Origin: Protopterus annectens
Lineage: Eukaryota; Chordata; Ceratodontiformes; Protopteridae
Length of the DNA stretch: 64,000 nucleotides
Direction of reading: 5' to 3'
Assembly (NCBI RefSeq): GCF_019279795.1
Contig: NC_056729.1
Span: 1,869,951,057-1,870,015,056, forward strand
Every line of letters begins with the position of its first letter. Positions within the stretch are counted from its first letter, which is position 1. Under the pieces are notes generated by a model. It worked only from the letters and a program-made list of their open reading frames with translations. It made no database searches and was not told the DNA's origin. Shown one piece after another: positions 22,591 through 30,905 of the stretch. The translations under genes and the position numbers were made by a program.

Positions 22591-23830
22591 GTTTTCAACA
22601 CATCCCTTATTCTTGGTAAACTTCCCTCTTGCTTCAAGGTGACAAGTATTGTCCCTCTCCCCAAAAAAAGCTAATCCAGCCTGCCTCGATGACTATAGAC
22701 CAGTTGCTCTAACTTCAAATGGCATGAAATGCTTTGGGAGGCTAGTTAAAAGGCATCTGTCAGTAAACATTCCATCCACCTTTGACCCTCTACAGTTCAC
22801 TTATCAGGCTAACAGATCCACTGAGGATGTTCTTTCAATGGCACTCCATGTCTCACTTGATCATATGTAGGGAAAAAACTATGTCAGGCTGTTGTTTATT
22901 TACATCAGTTTGGGATTCAGTACAGTGGTTCCTATGCAGCTTATCGACAAGCTTGTACATCTTGGAATTAGCAAGCTCATGTGCAACTGGATCCTTGACT
23001 TCTTGATGAACAAACCACAGAAAACATGTGCAGGCAACAACACCTCAGGATGCATAATACTCAACATCAGTGTTCCTCAGGGTCATGTGCTAAGCCCTCT
23101 GTTGTTCACTATCCTCACCTATGACTGTTCTGCAAAATACACCCCCAATCACATCATTAAGTTTGCAGATGATACTACAGTTATGGGCCTCATCAAAGGG
23201 GAGGATGAAACAGCTTACAGAGACGAGGTCTACTCATTAATTGACTGGTGTGCTAAGAATAACATTGACCTGAATGCCAGTGAAACAAAATAAATCATTA
23301 CAGACTTCAGGAAAAGGTCAACAACACACTCACCACTTATGATAAATGGTGAAGAGGTAGAATGGGTCAAATCTACAAAGTTTTTAGGGTGCACATTTCG
23401 GAGGATCTTTCTTGAACTGTGAACACTGAACAGTTGGTCAGAGAAGTACACCAACATCTTCACTTTCTCAGAAGCAACGCTCCCACTTACTGTTCTCACC
23501 ACATTCTACAAAGGAGCAGTTGAGAGCATTCTCACTAGTAGCTTCATAGTTTGGTTTGGGAACAGTACAATAGCAGAAAGAAAGAAGCTGGATGTGGTGC
23601 GAGTTGCTGAAAAAAATCATGGGCACAAACTTACCATCAATCCAGGATCTCTTTGCAGCAAGAAGCATTAAATGTGCATCCAAAATAATTCTTGACCCCC
23701 TCTCACCCTGCACATGGCTAGTTTACACAACTTACTTCAGGCAAGAGATATTGGAGTATCCATTGCAGGACCACCAGATATTTAAACAGCTTCTACCCAA
23801 CAGTTTTGAGACCTATAAACTCTGATACCA
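22591..23830 (+). pseudogene. Rex1/L2-like LINE reverse transcriptase
   Basis: The RT motifs are DDYRPVALTSNGMKCFGRLV (22685), FTYQANRSTEDVLSMALH, VPQGHVLSPLLFTI (23069) and KFADDTTVMG (FADD at 23162-23173, catalytic pair intact). The first catalytic Asp box is altered: FIYISLGFSTVVP stands where FIDYSSAFNT is expected. Stops occur at 22868 and 23291. The C-terminal region (FLGCTF, TFYKGAVESILTSSFIVWFGN) runs to about 23830. The copy is dead. Confidence 0.9.
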
Positions 23831-24238
23831 GTCACAGATTATTCACAATACGTAGCTCAGCTGAAAAGTGTGCAATATCTTTTTTATTTTTTAATGTAGC
23901 AGTATGTTTTCTTATCTGTGTGCAATTGCCTGTCGTTTGTCTGATGTAGATGAACAAAGGAGGACAATCTTAACATGAGCAATCCTACACTGTCACTCTG
24001 CTATGTACAGTATTCTTCTTATGACTGGGGGGTCTTGTGTGGTTTTGCTGTTATTATTGATGTATTTATCCTTCTGTGGGTCTTGTATTAAATATCTTTT
24101 TTAAATTGAAACATTATACTGTAGTTCTTGTTATCCTTGTTTCTTATGTACTCTCTGGTGACTTGATACTCGGAATTTCATTTAGGCTGCACTTGTGTAG
24201 TCCTAAACGACAATAAAGGTTACTCTGACTTTGACTTT
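23831..24238 (+). other. 3' untranslated region of the Rex1/L2-like LINE
   Basis: No coding signal is seen. The end, with a CACTTGTGTAGTCCTAAACG word followed by AATAAAGGTTACTCTGACTTTGACTT, is a typical LINE 3' terminus of this group. Confidence 0.65.
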
Positions 24239-24790
24239 TTTTCCTTCTCTAAGTTGCTCTCCCTCTGTCTTATTTATAGTGAGCATCACCATATCACTTT
24301 CTTCTTCCTCTCTAAGTTGATTTTTCCCTGAAGGGGCTATTTCAGAACAAAAGTTATCTTACTTGCTGCCTAGAGCCTTCTCTTATTTTTTCGTTCTGTA
24401 TTACACTGATATAAATAGATTTAGAACTCCCTCACCAGGTACTGTTTTTCTCCTCTTATTACTAGTGAATTTTGTCTTATTGTTAGCTTTCTGCTCTTCA
24501 ACACTAACCTGCTGCTTTTAATTTCCCGGTTTTGAAATGTTCTGTTTTAGCTTCACAGAAAGTATATAATTCTGTTCATGCTGTGCATTTTCCAACCTCC
24601 CTAACGCTTTTTCTTTGCACTATACTTCCAGTGAGTGATTCCATCTCTTTACTTCTTCTAGTCATATCGACAACCTGTTTTGCGAGTCTTTCAGTTACAG
24701 TATTGTACGAAATAATTGATTTCTTTCTACTAGTACTGTTTCTGCAGGCTGCTCTGCATACCACTCGATCTCTTAGTGCAAGAAATCTGA
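24239..24790. other. Unassigned, possible gypsy-derived remnant
   Basis: A 115-residue hydrophobic plus-strand frame (24532-24879) and a basic minus-strand frame (24815-24576) overlap. Neither has a family signature. Weak similarity of 24254-24290 to 15425-15465 hints at a common repeat. Confidence 0.3.
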
Positions 24791-24794
24791 ACAA

Positions 24795-25070
24795 AGCAAA
24801 AACAATGGAGGACAAAAGCTCAAAACTAGGAACATATTTTAAATATTGCTATTATAAGCTTAGAAAGTTGCTAGAATAACAGGCTTTGCATTAGCATGCA
24901 TTTTATGAAGCATTTGAAGTCTACAGTTTAAATGCCTGTTATTATCTATTGAATTCAGTCATTACTGATTTGCCAGAAAACCACATATTTTATGCGGGAA
25001 AGACCAGAAATTTGAAGCAAAAATCTGGGCAACTGGGCATTTGAGAGGGATGCTGCTCTGCCATGTGTAT
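24795..25070 (+). repeat. Diverged dispersed repeat, copy A
   Basis: This aligns along about 250 bp with 60575-60830 in the same orientation. Shared words include TAGAATAACAGG, ATTTGCCAGAAA versus ATTTACCAGAAA, and GAGAGGNATG at the end. Identity by eye is roughly two thirds. There is no coding frame. Its class is unknown. Confidence 0.6.
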
Positions 25071-25339
25071 GTAATGACAAATTTTTTAAATGATGAAGGC
25101 TGTTCCCCTCTCCGTAACACTAGTAAAATGTTTAGCACCATGGACTTCTCTACTATTATTCTTTAATCTTTGCGATACTCATATACTTTTTTGAGGACAT
25201 CTGGTGGTCGCTCCCATGCTTTCTAGATTCGGCACATATATATTTATAACTTTGCTTGCTGTTTAACCTCCTTACACAAATAGGATAGGAGATTAACGAA
25301 AATATATTCTTCCTGTTGTATAAGTAAATCCTTAAAGTG
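25071..25339. other. Unassigned AT-rich stretch
   Basis: No frames, repeats or terminal structures are seen. Confidence 0.4.
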
Positions 25340-25454
25340 GGGAAAGTCTGTCTCTATTATCACACAAATAGCACTGTATTGAGGAGAAACTAAGCACCAG
25401 CTCTTGGATAAAACCAACGAATTTATTAGACCAAAAAAACACACAAAGTAAAAC

Positions 25455-25505
25455 GCTCAGCGAAACACCACGTTTTTCCTCCTTGTAACAGACTTCATCA
25501 GACAA
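25455..25505 (-). ncRNA. Hammerhead-like core of a PLE, degenerate
   Basis: The minus strand has CTGATGA (25501-25495), an extra A, a weak stem II region, then GAAA (25478-25475). The stem is only 2-3 pairs with a wobble. Downstream words are shared with positions 107-140 of the window. This is probably a relic, not an active ribozyme. Confidence 0.45.
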
Positions 25506-25840
25506 CAAAAAACAAATCCAAAGCGTATATATATGCTGGCAAGAATTCAAATCATCAAATAAAATTACATCTCATAAATATATATTCTAATTATATGATG
25601 TAGAATGATGACTAACTAAATAGTTAAAACCTTTTCTTACTATCATAAGCTAACCTTGAATTTTCATAAAATCACATACAATAAACTTCAAAGCTGTGTA
25701 TAAATATTATACTTAATGTGATCACAAATATGGCTGTAAATGCATACTTTAGCCTGATGTTAAAACATGAAAGGGTATGAACTAACAAGAAGCTTGAACA
25801 CCTTAATTACAAAACTTTAGCAACACTCCCATCCAGTGGC

Positions 25841-25891
25841 CAAAATACAAAATGACATGAAGGTGTGAATAGTAAATAAAAGTATGTAAAC

Positions 25892-25958
<67 letters not shown>

Positions 25959-26013
25959 CAAAATATAGAATGTATAGAGAGAACAAAATGAATGCATAAA
26001 GTCTATAAACTTC

Positions 26014-26076
<63 letters not shown>

Positions 26077-26108
26077 AATGCCTGCAATGAATACAATAAA
26101 AATAATAA

Positions 26109-26178
<70 letters not shown>

Positions 26179-26523
26179 AACAAATATATCTATCAAATAA
26201 ATAATATAAATATAAGTATATAAAATATGTATATATCTTCCTAAAACATATATAACAACAACAACTAAAAAACATATATTAATAAACCATTTATAATATT
26301 TTAAATATAAAAATAAAAATAAAAATGGATCCTATCTAATTATAGTCTGGCAGCCCTCAACTTTAGGATGGGTGCAAGGGAAACATTATCGTTTAAACCT
26401 GGGAATTTATTGGCTTCTAAAATGATTTACCAATATAATTCCCGATATTCAGTCTTAGTTTCCCACAAGCCACCCCTCTCATCCTTCTGAACTTCTTCTA
26501 TGATAAAAAAACATATATTTAGC
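25841..26523. repeat. Left arm of the large PLE inverted repeat
   Basis: This is the reverse complement of 26860-27474. Matching blocks include the coding C-terminus (26355-26523), GGATCCTATCTAATTATAGT, the GCCTGCAATGAATACAATAA segment and the outer CAAAATACAAAATGACATGA segment. Length differences come mostly from TA runs. Confidence 0.9.
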
Positions 26524-26850
26524 TATGGGGCAAATAGTGGTATGTCTATATAATGCGTTAGTGGCTTTTTATTTTTTATATCGTTAATATGTTCATATAT
26601 TCTACTTCTAATTTTCCTCATTGTCTTACCTACATAAAAACCAGAGCAAATCCCACATATAGCAATGTATACCACTCCAAAAGAGTCATGGGTACTATGA
26701 GTTTTACTAATAATTTATTTTCTCCTAGATTCAATAAGGACACTCCGTGTATCAGCCATCCAAGGACATTGAGAACACATCTTACATGGGAATGTGCCAG
26801 GAGACTTTGTTGTTTTCTTTTTCTCATTGTACTGTAACAACAACCAGTCT
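26355..26850 (-). pseudogene. PLE GIY-YIG endonuclease fragment
   Basis: Across two frames the minus strand reads a cysteine-bearing CPGTFPCKMCSQC segment, then VVYIAICGICSGFYVGKT, then IRSRIYEHINDIKNK, then a C-terminal LWETKTEYWELYWQIILEA and FPGLN. VYIAICG with FYVGKT is the GIY-YIG motif pair, and the following R-x3-H helix is also present. The preceding C-x2-C type region is the zinc-binding part found between RT and endonuclease in PLEs. The RT is missing. Confidence 0.8.
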
Positions 26851-26859
26851 TTAATATTA

Positions 26860-27261
26860 GCTAAATATATGTTTTTTTATCATAGAAGAAGTTCAGAAGG
26901 ATGAGACGGGTGGCTTATGGGAAACTAAGACTGAATATTGGGAATTATATTGGCAAATCATTTTAGAAGCCAATAAATTCCCAGGTTTAAACGATAATGT
27001 TTCCCTTGCACCCATCCTAAAGTTGAGGGCTGCCAGACTATAATTAGATAGGATCCATTTTTATTTTTATTTTTATATTTAAAATATTATAAATGTTTTA
27101 TTAATATATGGTTTTTAGTTGTTGTTGTTATATATGTTTTAGGAAGATATATACATATTTTATATACTTATATTTATATTATTTATTTGATATATATATT
27201 TATTATATATATATATATATATATATATTTATTTATTGTTTTTATTGTATTCATTGCAGGC

Positions 27262-27300
<39 letters not shown>

Positions 27301-27366
27301 TTATTTATAGAACTTTATAGACTTTATGCATTCATTTATGTTCACTCTATACATTCTATATTTTAC

Positions 27367-27424
<58 letters not shown>

Positions 27425-27474
27425 GTTTACATAGTTTTATTTACTATTCATGCCTTCATGTCATTTTGTATTTG
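26860..27474. repeat. Right arm of the large PLE inverted repeat
   Basis: Inverted partner of 25841-26523, with TA runs at 27200-27228, 27265-27295 and 27368-27417. It begins inside the coding C-terminus of the PLE, so it is a partial second copy. Confidence 0.9.
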
Positions 27475-27497
27475 TTGAATAACATCTTGACCCAGTC

Positions 27498-27885
27498 CTT
27501 CCAGGCAAACACATAATATGTCCAGTAGTACCTTCCTCCCATACAGTGCATTGTAAAATATCTTCCAGCCCTGCTATGATACCACGCACTCAGCGTGCCC
27601 CAGTATTACTAAAAAATTCAATCTGACAACCCATATTAATATAACAGATGTTTGAGGAATGCAAATAGGCCCAATACATACAGGATCTAAACGCAGTATC
27701 ACCAATCACTTAATGTGTTGTTCCCCTGACTAGTTCTTGCAACTGGTGTAATAATAATTATGCTTGGATACTTCAACTTCAGTTTCTTAGGTCCAATGAT
27801 CCTTGACATCTCAGAGCTGCTTGCCAGCCTCTTACTCCTTCAAATGGTGACTATGCCTATCAGACATAATTTTTAAATTACAAAG
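27498..27885 (+). mobile_element. L2-like LINE fragment (5' region joined to endonuclease piece)
   Basis: 27510-27756 is the inverted counterpart of 11565-11810 in the 5' region of the L2-like LINE. Directly after it, 27757-27870 reads IIIMLGYFNFSFLGPMILDI and then LLQMVTMPIRHN, which resembles the GDFN to TxPTR part of a LINE endonuclease. In the long copy these parts are over 2 kb apart, so this is an internally deleted or chimeric fragment. Confidence 0.6.
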
Positions 27886-27954
27886 AAAACAGTCAAAAAG
27901 TGCCTGTAGCGTAGAGTAAAACACCGAGGTAGGTTTCCAAGCTGAATTTTATTC

Positions 27955-28060
27955 CAAATACATACGAAACCTCACAGGTAAAAAGCACACATAAACACCT
28001 TTTCAGTACATGAGCTTTCACCTCCGTAATCCGACTTCCACAGATGACCAGTGTTACTGT
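27955..28060 (-). other. Possible PLE end with degenerate hammerhead
   Basis: The minus strand has CTGTGGA, extra A, GTCGGATTACGGAG, then GTGAAAGC, in the order of the PLE hammerhead cores, but the first box deviates from CTGATGA. Downstream AATAAAATTCAGCTTGG resembles PLE pseudo-LTR words. This is weak evidence. Confidence 0.35.
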
Positions 28061-28157
28061 CAATTAAACCATTTATACATTAATTAAAAAAATCAACCAA
28101 TACAAATTGAGCATGAAATTTAAAAAAAACCAATGACATTTCCACAAACCCAAATTT

Positions 28158-28420
28158 AATATGGGCGGCACAGTGGTGCAGCGGTTAATGTTGCTGCCTC
28201 ACAGCAAGAGGTTCTCCGGTTTGATTCTCGGCTGAGGTGCCTTCTGTGTGGAGTTTGCATGTTCTCCCTGTGTTTGCGTGGGTTTCCTCCGGGTACTCCG
28301 GTTTCCTCCCACATTCCAAAAACATGCATCTGGAGCATTTCTCCCCGGGCCTCCGCTGAAAACAGGCTCTGTGGAACCTAGTCGGACATTCCCGGTCAAC
28401 AAATGTTAAATAAAATAAAA
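28158..28420 (+). mobile_element. V-SINE-type tRNA-derived SINE (copy 1)
   Basis: The tRNA-like head has an A box (CAGTGGTGCAGCGGTTAATG) and a B box (GGTTTGATTCTC at about 28219). A central domain follows with GTTTGCATGTTCTCCCTGTG and GTTTCCTCCGGGTACTCCGG, the strongly conserved middle of V-SINE-type vertebrate SINEs as I recall it. The tail (TCTCCCCGGGCCTCCGCTGA, then CCCGGTCAACAAATG) matches the L2-like LINE tail. It ends in (AAAT)n-like sequence. Reverse frames reading MFWEE-type peptides are artefacts. Confidence 0.85.
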
Positions 28421-28459
28421 TAAAAATAATATAGAACCTCATGAATATTGCACATGGGT

Positions 28460-28538
28460 GATTCTGATTGCCCATGACTTTTACATTTGAAGTCGTTCAT
28501 GACGACTTCAAATGTAAAAGTCATGGGCAATCAGAATT
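28460..28538. repeat. Near-perfect palindrome, 37-bp arms
   Basis: Arms 28460-28496 and 28502-28538 pair at 36 of 37 positions around a 5-nt loop (TCATG). Weaker inverted similarity extends outward (GAACCTCA near 28434 against TGATGTTC near 28558). No coding. It may be a small foldback element. Confidence 0.85.
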
Positions 28539-28559
28539 GCCATATAGCTGAAACACCTG

Positions 28560-29050
28560 ATGTTCATAAGGGTCATTTGCATATATCCCATGCGCCTCTG
28601 TTACAGGAGGTTTGGGAGGTCACTCATTGGAAGTTCTAGCTTGGCTGGAGTTTTCATTTATTTTTTTCTGATTGTTTTTTCAGTGTGACCTTCTAACTCT
28701 TTGTTTTAATATAACGGGGAAAGGGAATATCCTTATCCTTACCGTAATACAATCTTAATCAGAATGGCTCAATGAACAGCATGTTTGCTGACATATGCAG
28801 TTCGATATTTTATCATTTCATTAGCAAACATAGACCCACTCAGGCCAGATAATGTTTTTCATTAACAAAGAATGCGATAACATCTCATTATCTGTTCCTG
28901 ACAAAGATGGACTCTCTTCAATTCAATTCAGTATCTCAAGGTAGTGAATTACAATGTTTGCCTCCTTTATGATATCATCAGAAGGTCCCTCCAGATAATA
29001 CAGAGTCAAGACGTAATTGGCAGGTGCTCAGCACACAGCAGATACAAACA
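28560..29050. other. Unassigned
   Basis: No coding frame, tandem repeat or recognised repeat end is seen between the palindrome and the 17-bp direct repeat at 29052. Confidence 0.4.
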
Positions 29051-29051
29051 C

Positions 29052-29288
29052 AAGTTTATTACATGTAAATAATAAAAACAAATCCGGTCGTATATCCAAT
29101 GGAACAGAAAATGAAATCAACCACAAGTGTTTAGCGCTTTCATTCACTCACGTATTAAATTGAGTGAATGAAAGCGCTAAATACTTGTGGTTGATTTCAT
29201 TTTCTGTTCCATTGGATATACGACTGGATTTGTTTTTATTATTTAGTTGATTTTTGCCGTTCTTTTCCTTTAAGTTTATTACATGTAA
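29052..29288. mobile_element. Palindromic PLE-end insertion with 17-bp target duplication
   Basis: AAGTTTATTACATGTAA occurs at 29052-29068 and 29272-29288. Between them two 85-bp arms (29066-29150 and 29161-29245) match at about 83 positions around a 10-nt centre. Each arm has TGAATGAAAGCGCT, resembling the GAAA side of a PLE hammerhead core, and an ATTGGATATACG word. The right arm is followed by 26 bp more before the direct repeat. The simplest reading is a minimal head-to-head PLE-end insertion. Confidence 0.7.
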
Positions 29289-29390
29289 TACATATAGCTC
29301 AACTGATATAACTAAAGTAGAAACTACATATTGTAGAATCAGGAAGATAGCCTTGCATGATGGGACCATAATCATAGAAAAAAGAAGGGG

Positions 29391-29405
29391 TAAGAACACC
29401 TTTAA
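29391..29405 (+). repeat. Target-site duplication, left
   Basis: TAAGAACACCTTTAA occurs here and exactly at 33790-33804, just outside the two ends of the Penelope-like element. Confidence 0.9.
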
Positions 29406-30040
29406 CCAAAATGAAACCAGTCCTGTGGCCAAGCATTTTTTGGAAAACACAATGGTCACCCTGATAGTTTGAAATTTTGTGTTTTAGGTAAACCATTTTG
29501 TTCTGAAAGTGGGGGAATTTTTATTCAAAAATTACTTGAACTAGAAACTAGGATGATTTTGAAATTTAATACATTAAAACCTTATGGATTAAATTTATAA
29601 TTAAGTATTTAATGAATTAAATTAAAATTAATATAATGGACAGTATTATAAGATGGATATTATTATTAGCATTATTGTTAATTTTTGTGTTTAGGTTATG
29701 ATTGTTGATTATTGTGTGATATTATTATTATTCTATATTTCATATCAATAATCAAATGCACTTGAATATATGACCTGAAGGCATTTTAGAAAAACATTTA
29801 TATATAAAAAATACTGTGTGATTTCTTTAAGACTTGCTTGATGAATTAATGAATTAAGTTAATAGAATAATTAGTGCTAATCAACATGATTTTTATGTAT
29901 AAATACTGTTGGTAGCACATTGTATTAATGATCCTTTGAAGGCGAAAGGCCAAGGTACCAGATCGTAATAAAGAAGAATTACTGGTTTCGGTGTTGGTTT
30001 GGTTTTGTGAACAGTTGACTGCTGCTATATTTCGTGAGTG
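29406..30040 (+). repeat. PLE left pseudo-LTR
   Basis: A direct repeat of 33150-33786. It starts in the coding end of the element (CAAAATGAAACCAGTCCTGT), contains the 3' untranslated region, the GAAGGCGAAAGGCC hairpin at 29937-29951 and the leader ending CGTGAGTG. The copy has a 1-bp deletion in its coding part relative to the right repeat, but keeps a Glu codon where the right repeat has a stop. Confidence 0.92.
29931..29975 (+). ncRNA. PLE hairpin, possible hammerhead remnant (left)
   Basis: CCTTTGAAGGCGAAAGGCC forms a GGC/GCC-type hairpin with a GAAA loop and is followed by a GGTACC word and AATAAAG. Its position in the pseudo-LTR is where PLE hammerheads lie. CTTTGA-A-GGC can be read as a decayed CTGATGA-A-stem II, but the GAAA box is in the loop, so ribozyme function is doubtful. 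Confidence 0.3.
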
Positions 30041-30083
30041 TTTTTGGATTACTGGTTTTCATTTTTGCCATCTACCAAGTAAA

Positions 30084-30905
30084 ATGACCCAATCAAGTGG
30101 AGCTTCGGGGCTGAATATTTTGCCAGGAGCTACCTGCTTTGCTGACATGGTTAATGAACGAGAGAGAAAGTTTTCTAACATTGATACATGGAACGTTGGT
30201 ACAAACAAGCAGGTAGATGATCGTTTTGGATCTTTGGAGAGACTCATGAATAAGGAAATAGCCTTATTTTTGGATACATGCCTTCTAGAGAAATATGTTA
30301 ATTTAAACCTAACACCTAGAGGTTTGCATATAGACAAGTTACCTGCTACTGAGTTCTCTGAGGAGGAACATGAACTATTGGATGAATGGAAGTCAGCGTC
30401 TCTTGAGTGCACTAACAAATGGCTCCGTATTTTGATCAAACGGAACCAGAGAGCGCATGATAAACTCAAAAATGAGATTTTGCATTTGCAGGACGAGGTG
30501 GTGGGGGAGTCCTGCTTCAAGATGCAATTTGCTAAAATTACTGACAAAATCTCTAAATTAGAGGCTGATATTCTGCTACGAAAAAGGAATAAACTCTTGC
30601 GTGACATGAAGGACTACGAAAGTGGCGTCTTATTTTCATGGCAGCGTGATGCAACACGTAGCAGATCAAAGGTCAGGAGAGGCTTGCGAACACAACGCAG
30701 TACTTCAGCATCCTCAGGGGAACGGGATAGGAATAATTTCACAAAAAATGTGACTTTTGCTAACTTTATCAGTAATGGACATAGTGAAAATGAAGGCATA
30801 AATGACTCTCCTTCTAATGTTTCTACCACTGATGGTTCCTTTCAGACCAATAAATCTGGTCGAGGAAGAAATGGGAGAAAGGGTAGAAACCGCTTTAAGG
30901 AGTGA
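30084..30905 (+). CDS. PLE upstream ORF (coiled-coil protein)
   Basis: The frame is open from 29991, but that first ATG lies in the pseudo-LTR leader. The ATG at 30084 (MTQSSGASGL) gives about 273 residues and is preferred here as an inference. The middle (roughly residues 115-210) is charged and helix-prone (KWLRILIKRNQRAHDKLKNE, ITDKISKLEADILLRKRNK), followed by LLRDMKDYESGVLFSWQ, which recalls the N-terminal part of PLE RT proteins. The end is basic and Gly/Arg-rich (SGRGRNGRKGRNRFKE). It overlaps the RT frame, which lies one nucleotide ahead (+1). Either two proteins are made, a frameshift joins them, or a small mutation split one long frame. Confidence 0.75.
   Translation: MTQSSGASGLNILPGATCFADMVNERERKFSNIDTWNVGTNKQVDDRFGSLERLMNKEIALFLDTCLLEKYVNLNLTPRGLHIDKLPATEFSEEEHELLDEWKSASLECTNKWLRILIKRNQRAHDKLKNEILHLQDEVVGESCFKMQFAKITDKISKLEADILLRKRNKLLRDMKDYESGVLFSWQRDATRSRSKVRRGLRTQRSTSASSGERDRNNFTKNVTFANFISNGHSENEGINDSPSNVSTTDGSFQTNKSGRGRNGRKGRNRFKE

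Larger units (their letters stand above)
15760..24238 (+). mobile_element. Rex1/L2-like LINE interrupted by a SINE and a DIRS element
   Basis: The LINE parts are 15760-15941, 16079-17404 and 22591-24238. Read across the two insertions they give one colinear ORF2: a basic leader, endonuclease, linker, RT and C-terminal region, then a 3' untranslated region ending near 24238 with AATAAAGGTTACTCTGACTT. The protein continues across the DIRS insertion point: a KAASPDKILGKVFKGCAGQL segment precedes it and DVFNTSLILGKLPSCFKV follows. The copy is dead, with stops and lost catalytic residues. It is the oldest layer of this nest. Confidence 0.85.
25340..27474 (-). mobile_element. Penelope-like element, head-to-head truncated copy
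   Basis: On the minus strand the GIY-YIG endonuclease end (26830-26355) is followed by a 3' untranslated region (to about 25840) and a pseudo-LTR-like part with a hammerhead-like core (25475-25501). In front of the coding piece sits an inverted copy of the same 3' region. The arms are 25841-26523 and 26860-27474, with a 336-bp spacer. Both arms carry TA runs at corresponding places. This head-to-head form, 5'-truncated, is known for Penelope-like elements and resembles twin-priming products. Confidence 0.8.

Noticed and set aside
24532..24879. A hydrophobic membrane protein of 115 residues
   Set aside because: Composition-driven frame in T-rich DNA, overlapped by an open frame on the other strand, with no signature and next to a dispersed repeat.
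28156..28475. Small proteins on the minus strand (GMWEETGVPGGNPRKHRE type)
   Set aside because: Reverse-strand shadows of V-SINEs, repeated at 38688-38906 and 58453-58644.
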